A DNA stretch of 11,303 bases from assembly GCA_030692905.1 (NCBI GenBank), contig JAUYBT010000148.1, positions 1-11,303 on the forward strand, given 5' to 3'. The notes below the pieces were generated by a model. It saw nothing but the letters and a program-made list of their open reading frames with translations. It was not told the origin of the DNA and ran no database searches. Position numbers and translations under genes: made by a program. This DNA comes from Bacteroidales bacterium. GTDB lineage: Bacteria > Bacteroidota > Bacteroidia > Bacteroidales > VadinHA17. Position 1 is the stretch's first letter, and every line of letters begins with the position of its first letter. Of this stretch, positions 1 to 6,837 are shown one piece after another.

Positions 1-1033
1 GTATCGGGATCAAAAGCTCTTTTCTTATTATTATAGCAAATACAGCTATTATGCCTCCGAGTGCCAGACTGCCGGTATCGCCCATAAAAACCTGCGCCGG
101 AAATGAGTTGTACCAGAGGAAGCCGATTGTAGCCCCGATAAATGCACCGGCGAAAATCACCAGTTCCTCAGAGCCTGGTATGTACATTATATTCAGATAA
201 TCAGCATAAATAACGTTACTCGACAAATAGGCCAGAATCCCGAGAGCAGTTCCGATTATTGCAGATGTCCCGGTAGCCAGTCCATCGAGCCCGTCAGTCA
301 GGTTTGCGCCGTTAGAGACTGATGTAACTATGAATATTACAATAATCACAAATGCAAGCCATGTCCACAACTGCCTGTGATCTTCATTAACAAAGCCCAC
401 AAGCCATGAATAGTCGAATTCATTATTCTTAATGAAAGGGATAGTGGTTTTTGTTGATTTTCTTTCCATGGCAATTTCTCCCTGTGCAGAATATGGGACT
501 GCCGGATCGAGAAGTTCAATTTTCTCTCTCGAGGTAAGGTCTGCTATGCTGACCTTTTCTTCAATTATAACATCATCGCTGAAAAAAAGTGTCAGTCCAA
601 CAATAAGTCCGAGCCCAATCTGCCCCACTATCTTAAATCTTCCCGCCAGGCCGGCTTTATTCTTTTTAAATATTTTTATATAATCATCGAGGAAGCCTAC
701 TAACCCTAACCAGATGGTTGTCAATAGCATAAGAATGACATAGATATTATCGAGCTTTGCGAATAACAGGGTCGGAATAATAATAGATGCAAGAATAATT
801 ATGCCTCCCATCGAAGGAGTTCCCTTTTTCTGATATTGTCCTTCGAGCCCGAGATCCCTGACAACTTCACCAACCTGTTTCTTCTGAAGAAATAATATTA
901 TTCTTTTTCCTATAAGAAGCGAAATGATCAGTGACGTGATGACGGCCATCGCCGATCTGAAAGAGATATATGAAAAAACTCCTGCTCCCGGGAAATTCAG
1001 TGTATCAAGATATTTGAATAAATAGTATAGCAT
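1..1033 (-). CDS. mraY: Phospho-N-acetylmuramoyl-pentapeptide-transferase MraY (3' end cut by window edge)
   Basis: MraY is the integral inner-membrane enzyme that transfers phospho-MurNAc-pentapeptide from UDP to undecaprenyl phosphate, forming lipid I of peptidoglycan synthesis. The reading frame is open from the ATG at 1033 through the left edge, giving 344 residues; the C-terminus is missing. Family hallmarks are visible: a Mg-binding DDY at residues 116-118, NLTDGLDGLA at 244-253 and FMGDTGS at 316-322, set among many hydrophobic helices. About 70 polar residues (roughly 152-222) lie between two membrane segments, longer than in the 360-residue E. coli enzyme. My understanding is that Bacteroidota MraY proteins are usually near 420 residues because of such an insertion, so some 75 residues are probably missing. 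The start lies 11 bp after the murE stop, with a purine-rich AAAGAG just upstream, and is the last visible gene of the dcw operon. Identity is certain. Confidence 0.97.
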   Translation of the reverse strand, partial: MLYYLFKYLDTLNFPGAGVFSYISFRSAMAVITSLIISLLIGKRIILFLQKKQVGEVVRDLGLEGQYQKKGTPSMGGIIILASIIIPTLLFAKLDNIYVILMLLTTIWLGLVGFLDDYIKIFKKNKAGLAGRFKIVGQIGLGLIVGLTLFFSDDVIIEEKVSIADLTSREKIELLDPAVPYSAQGEIAMERKSTKTTIPFIKNNEFDYSWLVGFVNEDHRQLWTWLAFVIIVIFIVTSVSNGANLTDGLDGLATGTSAIIGTALGILAYLSSNVIYADYLNIMYIPGSEELVIFAGAFIGATIGFLWYNSFPAQVFMGDTGSLALGGIIAVFAIIIRKELLIPI

Positions 1034-1044
1034 TTTTTCTCTTT

Positions 1045-2502
1045 TTATTTCAGTAATAATGCATTTTTCAGTTCCTCCCTGTCGTCGAAGTGATGTTTCA
1101 CTCCCATTATTTCCTGATAAGTCTCATGCCCTTTCCCGGCAATGAGTACAATATCGCCCTTGTTAGCAAGCATGACCGCCGTTTTTATCGCTTCACGCCT
1201 GTCGGATATCCTGAGTGTTTTTCTTTTAAGATCAGATGTGATTCCGGTTTCCATATCATCGAGGATCTTTTCAGGATCTTCAGTTCTGGGGTTATCGGAA
1301 GTGAGTATGATTTTACTGCTTCCTTCAGCAGATATGGCAGCCATCTTCGGACGTTTTGTCTTATCCCTGTCACCACCTGCTCCGACAACAGTGATTAGCT
1401 GCACACCACCCCCTCTTATCTTATTTATCGTATCTATCACATTCAGAAGAGCATCGGGGGTATGGGCATAATCAACAATGCCGGAGATACCACCGGGAGA
1501 TTTAACAACTTCCAGTCGGCCTGAAACCGGATGCAGATCGCTGAGAATGGTCAATATCTCTTTTTTTGTTGCACCAAGAAGTTCTGACGCTGCATATACT
1601 GCAAGCAGATTTGATGCATTAAAATCACCGATAAATCTTGTCCAGACCTCCTCACCCTGTATCTTTAATCCCATCCCTTCGAAACCCTGTTCTATAATTC
1701 CGCACCGGTAATCGGCCATTCCCCTTACAGAAAAAGTGTAATGCCGGGCTTTACAATTCTGTAGCATAACCCTGCCGTTCCCGTCATCTATGTTTACAAG
1801 TGCAAATGAACCAACCGGCAGGGAGTCAAAAAAACTCTTCTTTGCTGCCAGGTAATTATCAAAGGTTTTATGATAATCGAGGTGATCGTGAGTAAGGTTA
1901 GTGAAGATAGCGCCGTCAAATTTCAATCCGGCAATTCGCTGCTGATCAGCCGAGTGGGAACTTACTTCCATAAATACAAAGTCGCATCCCTCCCTGACCA
2001 TCTCTGATAACAGACTGTTGAGCTGAACAGGATCAGGTGTTGTATGAGTTGCCGGAAGTTCCTTACCATTAATATAATTGCAGACAGTGGAGAATAGCCC
2101 GCATTTATAGCCTAATCGCAGGAACATCCTGTACAGGAGAGTTGCAATAGTTGTTTTACCGTTTGTGCCTGTGACACCCACCAGCTTAAGTGAAGATGAA
2201 GGGTTTCCGAAAAAGTTTGAAGCTGCGAATCCGAGTGCTCTTGCAGAATCTCCGGTTTTTATCCAGCAGATACTTTTATCCTGATTCTCAGGAAGGATTT
2301 CGCAGATAACAGCTGAAGCCCCGGATGCAACTGCTGCATTAATAAAATCATGACCATCAGATTTATATCCCTTTACAGCAACAAAAAGTGATCCACCGGT
2401 TACCTTACGGGAATCAAATTCAATATTTGAAATAATTGTTTTTCTTTCTCCGGTCAGAGAAATAATATCAATCCCCTTTAATATTTCTTCAATCTGCATC
2501 AT
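1045..2502 (-). CDS. murE: UDP-N-acetylmuramoyl-L-alanyl-D-glutamate--2,6-diaminopimelate ligase MurE
   Basis: MurE is the cytoplasmic ATP-dependent ligase that adds the third stem-peptide residue to UDP-MurNAc-L-Ala-D-Glu. At 485 residues it has normal family length and the three Mur ligase domains: an N-terminal UDP-substrate domain, a central ATPase domain with P-loop GVTGTNGKTT at 109-118, and a C-terminal domain with VDYAHTPDAL at 343-352 and GKGHE at 456-460. A lysine after AA near residue 221 fits the carbamylated lysine of the family. The DNPR signature at 403-406 is the known determinant for meso-diaminopimelate rather than L-lysine, so this organism should have DAP-type peptidoglycan. 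The first of two consecutive ATG codons was taken as start; the second, 3 bp downstream, is equally possible. Only 1 bp separates it from the ftsI stop, suggesting coupled translation. Confidence 0.97.
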   Translation of the reverse strand: MMQIEEILKGIDIISLTGERKTIISNIEFDSRKVTGGSLFVAVKGYKSDGHDFINAAVASGASAVICEILPENQDKSICWIKTGDSARALGFAASNFFGNPSSSLKLVGVTGTNGKTTIATLLYRMFLRLGYKCGLFSTVCNYINGKELPATHTTPDPVQLNSLLSEMVREGCDFVFMEVSSHSADQQRIAGLKFDGAIFTNLTHDHLDYHKTFDNYLAAKKSFFDSLPVGSFALVNIDDGNGRVMLQNCKARHYTFSVRGMADYRCGIIEQGFEGMGLKIQGEEVWTRFIGDFNASNLLAVYAASELLGATKKEILTILSDLHPVSGRLEVVKSPGGISGIVDYAHTPDALLNVIDTINKIRGGGVQLITVVGAGGDRDKTKRPKMAAISAEGSSKIILTSDNPRTEDPEKILDDMETGITSDLKRKTLRISDRREAIKTAVMLANKGDIVLIAGKGHETYQEIMGVKHHFDDREELKNALLLK

Positions 2503-2503
2503 A

Positions 2504-4618
2504 TCACATATTCATTTCTAGCGAAACCACCGTTCCTTCATAGTACCGGGCACCATGTTCAGGAGACTGCCTCAGAACTCTTCCTTTACCGCTGTATCTT
2601 ACCCTGAGTCCCGAGTTCTCAAGAAGATAAATTGCATCCCTGAGGCTCATCCCTCTGACATCCGGTACGAGTCCATCGAGCATCTTCACCCCGGTCAGTC
2701 TTATAGTATCACCACTTTCACGGGTAGCTACCCAGTCATCATCGGCAGTTCGTTTGTATCGTACATTCAGGTTTCTTAGTACTTCGCTAATATCTGCCCT
2801 GTAGCCATTACCGGCCTCCGGAGCAGTCAGCTTTATATCTTCTTTATTTTCAGGTTTGTAATCGCGGAAAAAACTTGTCGCATAAACTTTATCGGAAATC
2901 TCTTTGAACACCGATCCGGCAACCAGGTTTCCATAATAGACTCCGTTTGAAGGAGCATTAACTACTACAATACATGAGTACAGAGGGTTCTCTGCAGGAA
3001 AATATCCTACAAAAGAGGCCTGGTAAGATATCCTGGCACCTTGCCTGTAACCATATTTATCCTTGGCTATCTGTGCAGTACCTGTTTTCCCGGCGATTTT
3101 AAAATTGGCATTTTTAAGATTAGTGGCGGTTCCGTGTTCAACAACCCCCTCCATCATTTTCTTTGCTTTCCTTATTGTGGATCGGGATGCAATCGAATTA
3201 ATGATGACTTCGGGTTCATAGCTTTTAATGACAGTTCCGTTGCGCAGGATGGCTGTCACAAACCGCGGACGCATCATCTTTCCATCGTTTGCTACGGCAT
3301 TAAAGAAAGCGAGTATCTGCAATGGTGTCATCAGTACTTCGTAGCCATGCGACATCATCGGGAGTGAAAGACCTGACCATAGTTTATCACCGGGATATCT
3401 TATTAAAGGTGCTCCTTCGCCTTTTATCTGAAGATCGAGCTTTTCATTAAGCTTCATTGCATAAAGCCGGTTCACAAATTCTTTTGGCTTGTCCTTATAA
3501 TGTTCATATATTAGCTTTGAGATGCCCACATTGGATGATTTTTCAAAGACCTCCTTGACGGTTATTTTGCCGTATCCCTCCTCTCTTGTATCCCTGATGA
3601 TCTTATTATAATATTTCACACTTCCTGTACCGGTGTCAACAATATCACCGGTGTCAATAACTCCGTCTTCAATGGCGGCCATCAGAGAAGGAAGCTTAAA
3701 AGTCGATCCGGGTTCGGTGCTCTCTCCTACAGCATAATTATAAGTTTCGTGATAGTTGCCATCGCTTCCTATTTCCAGGTTGGCTATGGCTTTAATATCA
3801 CCGGTTGACACCTCCATAAGGACAGCACAACCATGATGAGCATCATATTTCCGGAGTTGATTCAGAAGCGCGGTTGTTGCAACATCCTGCAGATCAATGT
3901 CCAATGTTGTAACAACATCATTTCCGTCTCTCGCTTCCACGCTGTTGGCATTATCAACAGTTATCCAGTCGCCTCCTGTAAGCCGTTGCTTCACTGCAAC
4001 ACCATTCTTACCTGCGAGATCTTTATCAAAAGCCCCTTCCACTCCAACCTCATTACCTTCGCTGCCAAGATTAAGGTAACCGATGGTACGGGCAGCCAGA
4101 TCACTGTTTGGAAGAATTCTCCTGTTCTCAGCCTGGGCTACCATACCTCCTTTATACTGTCCCTCTCTGAAAATAGGTAACTCTTTTAGTATTTTAAGAG
4201 TCTCATAATCCACTTTCCGTTTGATAAGAAAATAGCGATCACCCTTCCTTCTTGCTTCAGTTATGACAGATTTCCATCCTGAAGTTGATCTCTCACCTAA
4301 CAGGCGTGACAATCCTGCTGATAATCCGTTTATTCCATTTGACCATGTAGCTCCTGACATCCCGGAGCTCCTGGTATCCATATAGATTGTATAGTATGGT
4401 ACCGAACTGGCGAGAAGTCGTCCGTCATTAGTCAGTATATCTCCCCTGCTTGCAGGCATTTCAGCGGTTTTATAGACAAATTTTTCACTCATATCCGACC
4501 ATTTGCTGCGCTGTACATATTGCAGAATCAGGATACGGACAAGCAGGGCAGCAGCCAGCAGGGCAATTGCAAAATATACAATGCCGCTACGCCATATTAT
4601 CTCATCCCTTACTGCCAT
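2504..4618 (-). CDS. ftsI: Division-specific penicillin-binding protein FtsI (PBP3-type transpeptidase with PASTA domain)
   Basis: This is the class B penicillin-binding protein that crosslinks septal peptidoglycan. Numbered from the ATG at 4618 (704 residues), it has a single N-terminal membrane anchor at about 11-34, a PBP dimerisation region introduced by the typical ASRGDIL sequence (56-62), and a transpeptidase domain with all three catalytic motifs: STFK at 305-308 (Ser305 nucleophile), SSN at 361-363 and KTGT at 511-514. The last 55 residues or so (VPDVRGMS onward) form one PASTA domain. A GTG at 4627 overlaps the ftsL-like stop (GTGA) and would add three residues; I prefer the ATG because MAVRDEIIWR puts the conserved charged stretch right at the N-terminus, but the GTG cannot be excluded. 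Position between ftsL-like and murE supports FtsI/PBP3 rather than the elongation PBP2. It appears intact. Confidence 0.95.
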   Translation of the reverse strand: MAVRDEIIWRSGIVYFAIALLAAALLVRILILQYVQRSKWSDMSEKFVYKTAEMPASRGDILTNDGRLLASSVPYYTIYMDTRSSGMSGATWSNGINGLSAGLSRLLGERSTSGWKSVITEARRKGDRYFLIKRKVDYETLKILKELPIFREGQYKGGMVAQAENRRILPNSDLAARTIGYLNLGSEGNEVGVEGAFDKDLAGKNGVAVKQRLTGGDWITVDNANSVEARDGNDVVTTLDIDLQDVATTALLNQLRKYDAHHGCAVLMEVSTGDIKAIANLEIGSDGNYHETYNYAVGESTEPGSTFKLPSLMAAIEDGVIDTGDIVDTGTGSVKYYNKIIRDTREEGYGKITVKEVFEKSSNVGISKLIYEHYKDKPKEFVNRLYAMKLNEKLDLQIKGEGAPLIRYPGDKLWSGLSLPMMSHGYEVLMTPLQILAFFNAVANDGKMMRPRFVTAILRNGTVIKSYEPEVIINSIASRSTIRKAKKMMEGVVEHGTATNLKNANFKIAGKTGTAQIAKDKYGYRQGARISYQASFVGYFPAENPLYSCIVVVNAPSNGVYYGNLVAGSVFKEISDKVYATSFFRDYKPENKEDIKLTAPEAGNGYRADISEVLRNLNVRYKRTADDDWVATRESGDTIRLTGVKMLDGLVPDVRGMSLRDAIYLLENSGLRVRYSGKGRVLRQSPEHGARYYEGTVVSLEMNM

Positions 4619-4623
4619 AGTCT

Positions 4624-4983
4624 TCACTTTTTATCAACCAACAGTTTAAATGGCGGGGTTTTTAGTTCTTCGAGGTTAAGTCCTTTTTCCCTGACCAATC
4701 TGAACACTTCCGATTGCTTGCTGACATACATCAGATCGGTTGATGTTGAAAGTGACTCCGCTCTCAGATCTTTAACCTCCCTTAAAAGCTTCGTTGTTTC
4801 CCTTGTTATTTTCTCGGCATGAAACCTGTTCCCGATGTAAATTGCTGCCAGCAGGGTTACGAGCGAAACGTATCCAAGATTCTTAAGTATGATCTTTTCA
4901 GAAACCATGCTTCCGCTAAGGAGTTCCTTTATGAAACTTCCGGTCTTTGCATGTTTTTTGCTATTTTCCTTGCTGTCAGCCAT
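4624..4983 (-). CDS. ftsL: FtsL-like cell division membrane protein
   Basis: A 119-residue bitopic membrane protein: a lysine-rich cytoplasmic N-terminus (1-34), one hydrophobic helix at about 35-52, then a charged, probably coiled-coil stretch at about 55-80 and a short periplasmic tail rich in leucine and lysine. This topology, the size and the position between rsmH and ftsI are those of FtsL, the small divisome subunit that with FtsB and FtsQ activates the FtsW/FtsI synthase. Sequence conservation in FtsL is always poor; the identification here rests on gene order and architecture, and I believe it belongs to the divergent FtsL-like family of Bacteroidota. The ATG directly follows the rsmH stop with no gap, and its own stop overlaps the possible GTG start of ftsI. 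Confidence 0.85.
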   Translation of the reverse strand: MADSKENSKKHAKTGSFIKELLSGSMVSEKIILKNLGYVSLVTLLAAIYIGNRFHAEKITRETTKLLREVKDLRAESLSTSTDLMYVSKQSEVFRLVREKGLNLEELKTPPFKLLVDKK

Positions 4984-5883
4984 TTATCCGATTTTTTCGA
5001 CTATCCTGAGCCTTGCACTTCTTGCCCTGTTATTATTCGCAATCTCTTCATCCCCGGGAGTTGTTCCCTTCCTGTTTATTATCCTGAATGGAGTTTCAAC
5101 ATTCCCATAGAAATCTTTTTTCTCCTCCCCCTTAAAATTGCCTGTCTTCATAAAGTTTTTCACCACCCTGTCTTCAAGCGAATGATAGGTTATAATAACT
5201 AGTCTTCCGCCAGGATTGAGCACAGACAGAGCCTGTTCGAGCATCTCTTTCAGATAGTCTATTTCGTGATTAACAGCTATCCGTAAAGCCTGAAATACCT
5301 TTGCATAGAATTTATGTTCCTGTCTGTAAGGTGCCAGTTTACCGATTGCATCAATTATATCGTTGACAGATGTCAGTGGCTTTACTATTCTTGCGGCAAC
5401 AATTTCTCTTGCAATTCTTCTTGAATTTGTAAGTTCTCCGAAATTGTAAAAAATATCTGCAAGGGATGTTTCATCGAGTGTTTTAAGGAGGTGGGCGGCT
5501 GTTACCGGACCACTTTTATTCATCCTCATATCAAGAGGGGCATCCTGTCTGAAAGTAAATCCTCTTTCAGGTTCATCAAACTGGTGGAATGAGACTCCCA
5601 GATCAGCTATGAGACCATCAATTGACCCAATGTTATTAAACTGGAGATTGTTTTTAAGAAACCGGAAATTTTGGTCAAGAAAAAGAAACTTTTTGTCAAC
5701 CGGGACGTTCAATGCGGCATCCTCATCCTGATCAAAAGCGATAAGTCTTCCTGTTGTAAGCCGTTTCAGAATTTCCATTGAATGCCCTCCGCCTCCGAAT
5801 GTAACGTCGACATAAATCCCGTCAGGCTGGATGTTCAGCCCATCAATACTCTCATTGAGCAGTGCGGGAATATGGTAAACCAT
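4984..5883 (-). CDS. rsmH: 16S rRNA (cytosine(1402)-N(4))-methyltransferase RsmH (MraW)
   Basis: RsmH uses S-adenosylmethionine to N4-methylate C1402 of 16S rRNA in the ribosomal P site. At 299 residues it has normal length. Visible family features are the SAM-binding VDVTFGGGGHS at 25-35, the acidic DQDEDA at 51-56, the block DLGVSFHQFD with RGFTF and PLDMRM (94-121), the YHSLEDR motif at 233-239 and the basic C-terminal NNRARSARLR at 284-293. A histidine or serine is more usual where FHQ occurs, but the block is clearly conserved. The ATG overlaps the mraZ stop by one base (TAATG), and the stop directly abuts the ftsL-like start, so the gene sits within a translationally coupled operon. Identity is secure. 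Confidence 0.97.
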   Translation of the reverse strand: MVYHIPALLNESIDGLNIQPDGIYVDVTFGGGGHSMEILKRLTTGRLIAFDQDEDAALNVPVDKKFLFLDQNFRFLKNNLQFNNIGSIDGLIADLGVSFHQFDEPERGFTFRQDAPLDMRMNKSGPVTAAHLLKTLDETSLADIFYNFGELTNSRRIAREIVAARIVKPLTSVNDIIDAIGKLAPYRQEHKFYAKVFQALRIAVNHEIDYLKEMLEQALSVLNPGGRLVIITYHSLEDRVVKNFMKTGNFKGEEKKDFYGNVETPFRIINRKGTTPGDEEIANNNRARSARLRIVEKIG

Positions 5884-6350
5884 TATAATTCAGGCTCATT
5901 TAAACTTCCACCCATTAGTTTTTCAGCCAGGTTGGCAAAATCTTCAGCTGGCATATCAATTCTTTCATAAACATCTGCTGCCCAGATCTCAATCCGACCA
6001 TCCTGACCTGCAAGAACAACATCCCTTTCGGCTTCGATAAGATCCATTAATCTTTTAGGAACCAATAAGCGGTTGTTATTATCAAGCGAGAGTTCAGCTG
6101 TTCCTTTAAAAAAATTCCGCAGGAACATATTATGCTCACGCTTATAGGGGTTGATTCTTTTTCTGATCTTGTCCAGCTGCCTGTTCCAGTCTTCAATGGA
6201 ATAGAGCACAAGACAATTTTCGAAGATATCCTTCCGCACTACGAAATGATCCTGTGCATCAGCAGGCATCTGCTTTTTGAATGCCATGGGGAGTATTATC
6301 CTTCCCTTGACATCCACCTTGCACGTGTAATCACCAATAAATGTGGCCAT
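5883..6350 (-). CDS. mraZ: Transcriptional regulator MraZ
   Basis: MraZ is a small DNA-binding protein of the AbrB/SpoVT fold that usually opens the dcw cluster and autoregulates it. The 155-residue product has the two expected repeats: the first with GDYTCKVDVKGRIILP at 6-21, the second with ELSLDNNNRLLVPKRL near 86-101; both show the D-x-x-(G/N)-R-x-x-(V/L)-P signature of the family. In other bacteria the protein is a ring-shaped oligomer that reads tandem short direct repeats upstream of its own gene; such repeats are present here 41-70 bp upstream (6391-6420). The ATG at 6350 is preceded by GCGAGG, too close to act as an ideal ribosome binding site. It is first in the operon and is followed, overlapping by 1 bp, by rsmH. 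Confidence 0.96.
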   Translation of the reverse strand: MATFIGDYTCKVDVKGRIILPMAFKKQMPADAQDHFVVRKDIFENCLVLYSIEDWNRQLDKIRKRINPYKREHNMFLRNFFKGTAELSLDNNNRLLVPKRLMDLIEAERDVVLAGQDGRIEIWAADVYERIDMPAEDFANLAEKLMGGSLNEPEL

Positions 6351-6361
6351 CCTCGCTTTTT

Positions 6362-6381
6362 CAAATTAAAGGGCTAAATTA
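6362..6381 (-). promoter_or_regulatory. Candidate dcw operon promoter (-7 region)
   Basis: Two one-mismatch matches to the Bacteroidota -7 consensus TAnnTTTG lie between the operator repeats and mraZ on the minus strand: TAATTTAG at 6381-6374 and TTAATTTG at 6369-6362. Neither has a clear TTG at the -33 position; the upstream half of either promoter would fall on or beside the MraZ repeats, which would suit direct control by MraZ. The region is AT-rich, so chance matches are likely and the call is weak. Confidence 0.3.
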
Positions 6382-6390
6382 AATAATAAT

Positions 6391-6420
6391 TATCCACTTT
6401 ACTCCACTTTACTCCACTTT
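6391..6420 (-). promoter_or_regulatory. Three tandem 10-bp direct repeats, probable MraZ operator
   Basis: On the minus strand, reading toward mraZ, the sequence is AAAGTGGAGT, AAAGTGGAGT, AAAGTGGATA in uninterrupted 10-bp phase, preceded by an A-tract (T12 on the plus strand at 6418-6429). Known MraZ operators are arrays of short GTGG/TGGG-containing direct repeats with about one helical turn between them, and Mollicutes boxes begin AAAGTG. The match in motif, spacing and position (41-70 bp before the mraZ ATG) makes autoregulation of the dcw operon by MraZ the best reading. Binding itself is inferred. Confidence 0.8.
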
Positions 6421-6489
6421 TTTTTTTTTGTTAATAACTTTCCTCAAATCACATGAACTCACCCTAAAGGATTTTTTCCCAACAAGTGA

Positions 6490-6553
6490 CACCCCCTTTT
6501 TATTCCCTCTTAAGGATATGCAGCTCGGTGATAATCACCCCCTTTTTATTCCC
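6490..6553. repeat. Exact 18-bp direct repeat pair
   Basis: The 18-mer CACCCCCTTTTTATTCCC occurs at 6490-6507 and again at 6536-6553, 46 bp apart. Each copy leads into an A/G-run that can fold back on the C-run: weakly after copy 1 (CTTAAG core), strongly after copy 2 as the hairpin TTCCCCC-CAAA-GGGGGAA at 6549-6566. The pair lies directly left of the palindromic units at 6592-6704 and looks like a related, degraded part of the same repeat cluster. Confidence 0.7.
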
Positions 6554-6591
6554 CCCAAAGGGGGAAAAATCTGCTTTTTTAGTGTGTTTTT

Positions 6592-6648
6592 CTCCCCCCA
6601 CGGGGTAGATGCCGCGAAGCGGCAGAGGGGTGTTACTCCCCAAAACAG
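6592..6648. repeat. Interspersed palindromic repeat unit, copy 1
   Basis: This unit begins with an imperfect C-run/G-run palindrome (6592-6608), followed by a perfect stem-loop TGCCGC-GAA-GCGGCA at 6610-6624 and a tail GAGGGGTGTTACTCCCCAAA. The same arrangement recurs in copy 2. It resembles the REP-like short palindromes seen between genes in many Bacteroidota genomes. No coding function is supported: short frames across it in both directions are only translated repeat. Whether the elements are mobilised by a REP-associated transposase cannot be judged here, since none is present in this window. Confidence 0.7.
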
Positions 6649-6650
6649 AA

Positions 6651-6704
6651 CTCCCTTTAAGGGAGATGCCGCGCAGCGGCAGAGAGGTTTTTATCCCCAA
6701 ACAG
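6651..6704. repeat. Interspersed palindromic repeat unit, copy 2
   Basis: The second unit opens with the near-perfect palindrome CTCCCTTTAAGGGAG (6651-6665, 7-bp arms around one T), followed by the stem-loop TGCCGC-GCA-GCGGCA at 6667-6681 and the tail GAGAGGTTTTTATCCCCAAA. Compared with copy 1 the stem is identical while the loop centre changes from A to C, and the first palindrome differs in sequence but keeps pairing. It lies in the same orientation as copy 1, 57-59 bp downstream. Confidence 0.7.
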
Positions 6705-6798
6705 GAAGTTTTTTAGAGGTGATCGTCACACTCTCGAGAGGGGGGAGGAAGGGGTTCATGCACAAGGGAAGGGGTTATAGGATGTGTTAATTTTTTAA

Positions 6799-6806
6799 TA
6801 AATTTG
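6799..6806 (+). promoter_or_regulatory. Candidate -7 promoter element for the acyltransferase pair
   Basis: TAAATTTG is a full match to the Bacteroidota -7 consensus TAnnTTTG and ends 31 bp before the ATG at 6838, which would give a leader of about 25 nt. No clear TTG is visible at the -33 position, so the assignment is moderate to low. Confidence 0.4.
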
Positions 6807-6837
6807 AACCTGCATTTTTAATAAAATCTTTGGAGAG

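Larger units (their letters stand above)
6351..6837. other. Divergent intergenic region between mraZ and the acyltransferase gene
   Basis: These 487 bp separate the leftward dcw operon from the rightward acyltransferase genes and contain no convincing gene. From left to right they hold a candidate mraZ promoter, three MraZ-type operator repeats, a T12 tract, an 18-bp repeat pair, two palindromic repeat units, a CTCTCGAGAG palindrome (6731-6740), a 10-bp GGAAGGGGTT direct repeat (6747-6756 and 6767-6776) and a promoter-like TAAATTTG. The two frames that span the repeats have low-complexity products and no family resemblance. Confidence 0.8.

Noticed and set aside
3833..4180. Plus-strand frames opposite ftsI, rsmH and the PurF-like gene
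   Set aside because: They are antisense shadows of well-conserved genes, without recognisable domains.
6549..6570. Hairpin TTCCCCC-CAAA-GGGGGAA as a transcription terminator
   Set aside because: Both flanking genes are transcribed away from it, so there is no transcript to stop, and it is followed by A-rich rather than T-rich sequence on the plus strand.
6500..6700. Minus-strand frame of 66 codons with repeated LPLRGI peptides
   Set aside because: The peptide repeats come from the DNA repeat units read in this frame; such frames are a known source of false hypothetical proteins.
6592..6704. CRISPR array
   Set aside because: Only two diverged units with internal symmetry and no spacer of constant size; no cas gene in the window.
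6428..6790. Plus-strand frame of 120 codons across the intergenic region
   Set aside because: It consists of the translated palindromic repeats and poly-pyrimidine runs, has no family-like sequence, and covers the 18-bp repeat pair and both repeat units.
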